DNA from: Bordetella parapertussis
GTDB lineage: Bacteria > Pseudomonadota > Gammaproteobacteria > Burkholderiales > Burkholderiaceae_C
Length of the DNA stretch: 64,000 nucleotides
NCBI GenBank assembly: GCA_945901125.1
Contig: CAMDKD010000003.1
Location: 1-64,000 of the forward strand
Direction of reading: 5' to 3'
Both the position numbers and the translations under genes were made by a program. Below the pieces are notes generated by a model. The model was given only the letters and a program-made list of their open reading frames with translations. It searched no databases and was not told where the DNA came from. Below are positions 59,918-64,000 of the stretch, one piece after another. Positions within the stretch are counted from its first letter, which is position 1, and each line of letters starts with the position of its first letter.

Positions 59918-60802
59918 ATGCATGCACAACGGCGTTTACTCTCTGATGGCCGTTGGCATTTTCAACACGGCCCTATCGATATCGTTTTGCAATTGGCGGG
60001 AGAACCGAGGGCTTGCGCTGACGCGATTGAAAAAACATGGCAACGCTTCGAACGCATATTGCCCGAGCTGGTGAGTGAATTGACATGGCTCAGACAGCCG
60101 GTGTCTGAGTTGCACGGCCATGTGTTCACAGACCCGGTGGCGCAACGCATGCACCGCGCTGCCGCGCAAGCCGCATTCGCCAGCCTGGATGGTTTCATCA
60201 CGCCGATGGCGGCAGTGGCGGGTTCAGTGGCGCAAGAATTGTTGCCATATCTGGCGCAGCCCGGTGTGGACAAAGCCTTTGTGAACAATGGCGGTGACAT
60301 CGCATTGCATTTGCAGACGGGGGAGAGCTGGCGCGTCGGGGTGGTGACAGATTTGGCAAAGGCTTTGTCCGGATTGCAAACGCATGAACTGGTTATCGAC
60401 GGCGCGTTTGTCATTGACTCAGACATGCCGGTGCGCGGCATCGCCACCAGTGGTTGGCAAGGGCGCAGTTTTTCATTAGGCATTGCAGACAGCGTGACCG
60501 TGTTGGCCGCTACAGCAGCGCAGGCCGATGTGGCCGCCACGCTGATTGCGAATGCAGTCAATATTGACGATAGGCGCATTCAACGCCGCCCCGCTGACAG
60601 TTTGCGCGATGACACCGATCTGGGCGCGCGTCTGGTGACGCTTGATGTCCCGCCGCTCGAAGAGCGTCTGGTGCAGCAGGCTTTGCAACACGGGCTAGAC
60701 TGTGCCCGTGAGATGCAGGCGCGCGGGCTGGTACATGCCGCCTTTTTGTGTTGTCAAGGCCAGGCAGTGCTGGCTGAATCTTTGGAATGCCGGGTCGAAT
60801 GA
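59918..60802 (+). CDS. UPF0280-family, ApbE-like protein
   Basis: A 294-residue protein of the UPF0280 family in the ApbE flavin-transferase superfamily. The block FVNNGGDIALHLQTG resembles the N-x-GGDI motif of ApbE, and residues near the end RGIATSGWQGRSFSLGIADSVTVLA match the ApbE-type C-terminus. ApbE attaches FMN to Thr or Ser of target proteins. It starts 6 bases after the reductase gene and overlaps the next gene by 4 bases. It may flavinylate the reductase; this is an inference. Confidence 0.75.
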   Translation: MHAQRRLLSDGRWHFQHGPIDIVLQLAGEPRACADAIEKTWQRFERILPELVSELTWLRQPVSELHGHVFTDPVAQRMHRAAAQAAFASLDGFITPMAAVAGSVAQELLPYLAQPGVDKAFVNNGGDIALHLQTGESWRVGVVTDLAKALSGLQTHELVIDGAFVIDSDMPVRGIATSGWQGRSFSLGIADSVTVLAATAAQADVAATLIANAVNIDDRRIQRRPADSLRDDTDLGARLVTLDVPPLEERLVQQALQHGLDCAREMQARGLVHAAFLCCQGQAVLAESLECRVE

Positions 60803-61455
60803 TGAATGACTTGATTGATGTGCGCCGTATATTCACCCACGTGGAGCATATTCACCACGAGTTCGGCCCGCCTGCGGACACGCCATTGGTGCGTGGCGCT
60901 ATCGCTGCGGTATTGCGAAATCCGTATGCAAGTGCGTACCACGCAGACATACTGCCGATGATGGAAGCGCTCAATCCCTTGGGTGTGGACTTGGCCAAAA
61001 AACTCTGCGATGCCATGGGTGTCACGCCCGACCAGATACAAGGCTACGGCAAAGGCGCCATCGTCGGCGCGGCAGGTGAACTCGAACACGGTGCCTTGTG
61101 GCATGTGCCCGGCGGTTACGCCATGCGCGAACTGCTGGGCTGGAAAGGCGAGCGCGCGTCTTATACACAAGGTGGTGGCGGCGACAAACCCACCGGTCAA
61201 CCGGGCAACGCTTTGGCGATTGTGGCTTCCACCAAAAAAGTCGGCCCTCCCGGCGCGAGCTTGGATGTGCCAATGACACATATCAACGCCAGTTATGTTC
61301 GCAGCCATTTCGATGCGATCGAAATGCGTGTCCCAGGTGCGCCGCATGCCGATGAAATCATCCTCATACTGGCCATGAGCACCGGTGCACGTGTGCATGC
61401 ACGCGTCGGTGGTTTGAAAGCACAAGACATCAGTCAATGGAACGGTTTGCGCTGA
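60799..61455 (+). CDS. DUF1185 (amino-acid synthesis family) protein, first copy
   Basis: A 218-residue protein of the DUF1185/AA_synth family, function not established. The conserved stretch VRRIFTHVEHIHHEFG..., PYASAYH, YGKGAIVGAAGELEHGALWHVPGG and FVRSHFDAIEMRVPGAPHADEI agrees with its paralogue downstream. The ATG at 60799 overlaps the previous stop; an earlier ATG at 60787 is less likely. The conserved His, Glu and Asp suggest an enzyme. Confidence 0.78.
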   Translation: MMNDLIDVRRIFTHVEHIHHEFGPPADTPLVRGAIAAVLRNPYASAYHADILPMMEALNPLGVDLAKKLCDAMGVTPDQIQGYGKGAIVGAAGELEHGALWHVPGGYAMRELLGWKGERASYTQGGGGDKPTGQPGNALAIVASTKKVGPPGASLDVPMTHINASYVRSHFDAIEMRVPGAPHADEIILILAMSTGARVHARVGGLKAQDISQWNGLR

Positions 61456-61471
61456 ACGCGCAGGAGACATC

Positions 61472-62056
61472 ATGAAAGCCAACATCCGAAAAATCATTGT
61501 GCAAGTCGACGAAATACACCAGGACGGCGGCAAAGCGGTGAACCCGCCGACACGCCGCGCGTTGGCCATGGCAGTGATTGCCAATCCGTATGCCGGACGT
61601 TTCAGCGAGTCGCTGGATGAACTGATTGATATTGGTGAAGAGCTCGGCGGCTTGCTCGGCGAGCGCTGTGTGCAAGCCTTGGGCATTGCGCCTGATCTTG
61701 CGCAAAGTTACGGCAAAGCAGCCATCGTCGGCGAAGGCGGCGAACTCGAACACGCCGCTGCCATACTGCATCCCAAACTCGGTGCGCCCTTGCGCAAAGC
61801 GGTCAGCAAAGGTGCTGCACTTGTGCCTTCAGCGAAAAAGCAAGGAACCCTTGGCACGGCGGTGGATGTGCCTTTGGGCCACAAAGATGCGGCTTTTGTG
61901 CGCAGCCATTTTGATGCCATGGAAGCGCGTGTGGCAGATGCGCCGCGCGCGAATGAAATCGTCGTCGCCGTGGTCGTGACCGACAGCGGCCGGCCGCATC
62001 CACGCATAGGTGGTTTGCAAATACAAGAGATTGTTGGCCAAGACGGCCTGCGGTAA
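61472..62056 (+). CDS. DUF1185 (amino-acid synthesis family) protein, second copy
   Basis: A 194-residue paralogue of the preceding protein, 16 bases downstream. They share the order PYAGRF, YGKAAIVGEGGELEHAA, VPLGHKDAAFVRSHFDAMEARVADAPRANEIVV and the ending IGGLQIQEI. The two probably form a heteromer or act on successive substrates. Function unknown; association with nicotinate ring-reduction genes suggests handling of a ring-cleavage product. Confidence 0.78.
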   Translation: MKANIRKIIVQVDEIHQDGGKAVNPPTRRALAMAVIANPYAGRFSESLDELIDIGEELGGLLGERCVQALGIAPDLAQSYGKAAIVGEGGELEHAAAILHPKLGAPLRKAVSKGAALVPSAKKQGTLGTAVDVPLGHKDAAFVRSHFDAMEARVADAPRANEIVVAVVVTDSGRPHPRIGGLQIQEIVGQDGLR

Positions 62057-62116
62057 ATCAGAGTTGAGCCAGTTTCCCTACGCACGGGTTGTGCGGTTCT
62101 TGATTGGAGAGAGCAA

Positions 62117-62839
62117 ATGAAAGCAGATCGCAGAAAACTTTTGACAGCACTGGGCACCATGGGCGCATTGGGCGCGGTGGCACCTTGGGCTTGGTCGGCC
62201 AGCAAAATCAAACCGGGTGAAGACTCGGTGTTGATCGTGGTCGATGTGCAAAATTGTTTTGTTGAAGGTGGTACCTTGCCCGTCGCCAAAGGCTCGGAAG
62301 TCGTGCCGGTGATCAACCGCATTTCCAAAGCGTTTGGCAATATCGTGGTGACCCAAGACTGGCACACACAAGGTCACGCTTCTTTCGCATCAGCATACAG
62401 CGGCAAAAAGCCTTTTGAAACCACCAAGCTCAGCTACGGCACACAGGTGTTGTGGCCCGACCATTGCGTGCAAGGCACCAAGGACGCAGAGTTGCACAAA
62501 GACCTGGCCTTGCCTTCTGCTCAGTTGATCATTCGCAAAGGCTATCACCCCAAGGTCGACAGCTACTCCGCCTTCATGGAAGCCGACGGCAAAACCGCTA
62601 CCGGTTTGTCCGGCTATTTGAAACAACGCGGTATCAAGACAGTGTTTGTCACCGGCCTGGCCACCGATTTCTGTGTGGCTTGGACAGCCATGGACGCACG
62701 CGCCGCCGGTTTTGAAGTGTCAGTTGTGGAAGACGCTTGCCGTGGCATCGACTTGAACGGCTCACTCGCTGCCGCTTGGAAAAGCATGGCAGACAAAGGC
62801 GTTAAGCGTATTCAGTCTGACGACATACAAGTCGGCTGA
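62117..62839 (+). CDS. pncA: exported nicotinamidase (isochorismatase-fold)
   Basis: A 240-residue cysteine hydrolase. The catalytic triad is D43 (VVDVQNCF), K141 (IIRKGYHPKVDSYSAF) and C186 (ATDFCV); metal ligands D81, H83 and H87 lie in DWHTQGH. These are the hallmarks of nicotinamidase. Unusually the protein begins with a twin-Arg-like leader (DRRKLLTALGTMGALGAVAPWAWSA, residues 4-28), so it should act in the periplasm and release nicotinate from nicotinamide before uptake. It belongs to the cluster but has its own ribosome site after a 60-base gap. Confidence 0.85.
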   Translation: MKADRRKLLTALGTMGALGAVAPWAWSASKIKPGEDSVLIVVDVQNCFVEGGTLPVAKGSEVVPVINRISKAFGNIVVTQDWHTQGHASFASAYSGKKPFETTKLSYGTQVLWPDHCVQGTKDAELHKDLALPSAQLIIRKGYHPKVDSYSAFMEADGKTATGLSGYLKQRGIKTVFVTGLATDFCVAWTAMDARAAGFEVSVVEDACRGIDLNGSLAAAWKSMADKGVKRIQSDDIQVG

Positions 62840-62862
62840 TCAAGCTTGCACCACTGCCGTAC

Positions 62863-63354
62863 ATGACTGCGTTGCGTTCAGTGGACGTCACACTCAAGGT
62901 CAATCAACGCACTGTTGATTTGTCCTTGAGCAGTGCCGCCACGCTGTTGCATGTGCTGCGCAATGACCTCGGGCTGAACGCGCCCAAATACGGTTGCGGT
63001 TTGGGCGAGTGCGGCGCGTGTACCGTGTTGGTTGACGGCGTACCTGCCCGCGCTTGCGTCATACCTGCGTTGGAAATGCAAGACAGAGACATCACCACTT
63101 TGGAAGGTCTGGGCGATGCGAACAACCCGCACCCGGTACAACAGGCTTTCATAGATACCCAGGCCGCGCAATGCGGCTATTGTTTGAATGGCATGCTGAT
63201 GATGACCGTGGCCTTGTTGCGCCGCCATCCGCATCCCACCGACGAGCAAATTCGACAGGCTTTATTGGCCAATTTGTGCCGTTGCGGCACGCATATTGAA
63301 ATCATCGCCGCTGTGCACCGTGCGGCTGAATTAATGAGCGCACACACCTCATGA
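62863..63354 (+). CDS. molybdenum hydroxylase [2Fe-2S] subunit (nicotinate dehydrogenase small subunit-like)
   Basis: A 163-residue protein with a plant-type ferredoxin fold (GCGLGECGACTVLVDG...C) and a second all-helical cluster domain (CGYCLNGM ... LCRCGTHIEI). Both cluster sites are intact. It donates electrons from the Mo active site. It resembles the small subunit of nicotinate or isoquinoline dehydrogenase. Its stop overlaps the large-subunit start (ATGA), so they are coupled. Confidence 0.9.
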   Translation: MTALRSVDVTLKVNQRTVDLSLSSAATLLHVLRNDLGLNAPKYGCGLGECGACTVLVDGVPARACVIPALEMQDRDITTLEGLGDANNPHPVQQAFIDTQAAQCGYCLNGMLMMTVALLRRHPHPTDEQIRQALLANLCRCGTHIEIIAAVHRAAELMSAHTS

Positions 63355-64000
63355 GCATGCGCGCAGCACAGGTGCACAGCCGCGCAGATATTTTCCAGGC
63401 ACAAGGGGTGTTGCGCATTGTGCGTTCGCCTTTGCCGCTCGCGCCGACGGTACCGGGTCAACCTGCTTTTGTGTACAGCACAGCGGACGAAGGCGCGGAA
63501 TGTTTCATCGCGCTGTGGGACGACGGCAGCGTTACCGCGCTGCATGGGCATGTGGATTTAGGCACAGGCTTGCGCACCGCGCTCACGCAAATCGTCGCCG
63601 AAGAATTGTCGCTGTCGCCATCGCGGGTTCACATGTTGATGGGCATGACCGGCGTATCGCCCAACCAAGGCGCGACGATTGCCAGCGCTTCTATACAAGT
63701 ACACGCCGCACCTTTGCGCGCAGCCGCCGCGCAAGCCACGCAATGGTTGTTGCTGCAAGCCGCGCGTTTATGGGTCCTGCCTGTTAAAGAGCTGCGATTG
63801 ACTGAAGCAGGCATTCAAGCCGCAGACCGCCCGCCAGTTCCCTGGGGAAATTTGCTCAAAGGTTTGAATGTTGAGTTGAACCTGAATTTAGAAACACCGC
63901 TTAAGCCTGTCGAAGAACACAGTGTGTCAGGCCAAAGTTTGCCGCGCATAGACATTCCTGCCAAGGTGTTTGGTGAATTGGTGTTTGTGCACGACATGCG
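63351..64000 (+). CDS. molybdopterin-binding subunit of a molybdenum hydroxylase (partial, runs off the window)
   Basis: The first 216 residues of a large subunit of the xanthine-dehydrogenase superfamily; the frame is still open at the right edge. A MoCo-binding region comes early (GHVDLGTGLRTALTQIVAEEL...PNQGATIASASIQ), then the stretch IDIPAKVFGELVFVHDMR that resembles the hammerhead domain entry. This order (MoCo region before hammerhead) is typical of the isoquinoline/nicotinate dehydrogenase B type. It would hydroxylate nicotinate at C6. The rest lies beyond 64000. Confidence 0.82.
   Translation, partial: MSMRAAQVHSRADIFQAQGVLRIVRSPLPLAPTVPGQPAFVYSTADEGAECFIALWDDGSVTALHGHVDLGTGLRTALTQIVAEELSLSPSRVHMLMGMTGVSPNQGATIASASIQVHAAPLRAAAAQATQWLLLQAARLWVLPVKELRLTEAGIQAADRPPVPWGNLLKGLNVELNLNLETPLKPVEEHSVSGQSLPRIDIPAKVFGELVFVHDM

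Noticed and set aside
1..64000. tRNA, rRNA, CRISPR array or insertion sequence
   Set aside because: No cloverleaf-like, rRNA-like, regularly repeated spacer or transposase sequence was recognised on reading; short RNAs could have been missed without a covariance search.

Overview
The window comes from a photoheterotrophic Betaproteobacterium, most likely in Burkholderiales. The evidence is a purple-bacterial photosynthesis gene cluster (crtEF, bchXYZ, pufBALMC, crtADC), a BPSS1780-type membrane protein family typical of Burkholderiales, and ordinary proteobacterial housekeeping genes (polA, uvrD, thrB, guaC, xseB-ispA). No rRNA, tRNA, insertion sequence or CRISPR array was recognised.

Layout. 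1-1.7 kb: the end of an arsenic operon (possible arsR tail, arsC, aquaporin) and a SixA-type phosphatase. 1.8-10.8 kb: a group about sugar nucleotides and membrane lipids (ugd, ppk2, a GT4 glycosyltransferase, a membrane protein, a class III aminotransferase, psd, an LplT-like flippase, a PlcP/LpxH-type metallophosphoesterase). Pho-box-like sites lie in front of several of these, which suggests phosphate-starvation lipid remodelling. 10.9-18.3 kb: gloB, then a divergent GntR-controlled unit: a ThDP enzyme plus regulator on one side, and an acyl-CoA ligase, an exported Rieske protein and a PQQ dehydrogenase with a lanthanide-type metal site on the other. 18.4-29.2 kb: housekeeping genes and a MazEF pair. 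29.2-35.4 kb: a coupled HupE-like operon, an exported formamidase-family protein, a sulfurtransferase and a Rieske oxygenase. 35.5-37.3 kb: xseB, ispA and an NnrU/Z-ISO-like gene.

37.4-50.6 kb: the photosynthesis cluster. IspA and CrtE supply prenyl diphosphates, CrtF/CrtD/CrtC/CrtA make spheroidene-series carotenoids, BchXYZ is chlorin(ide) reductase, and PufBALMC forms the LH1-reaction centre with its tetraheme cytochrome. PpsR/CrtJ-type TGT-N12-ACA sites precede crtE and bchX. bchC is missing from its usual place before bchX. A previously unassigned 75-residue single-span membrane protein is inserted between pufB and pufA and looks like a PufX-type subunit.

50.7-56.8 kb: a lower-GC defence island inserted next to the photosynthesis cluster. 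It holds vapBC, a complete two-gene RADAR system (rdrA ATPase, rdrB adenosine-deaminase-family protein), and a small relic of a MmeI-like/class I DNA methyltransferase in which the two ends are fused and the middle is gone.

57.0-64.0 kb: a catabolic cluster that reads as reductive nicotinamide/nicotinate degradation: an exported nicotinamidase, a molybdenum hydroxylase (small subunit and a partial large subunit), 6-hydroxynicotinate reductase, enamidase, an ApbE-like UPF0280 protein that may flavinylate the reductase, and two DUF1185 paralogues. The window ends inside the molybdopterin subunit gene.
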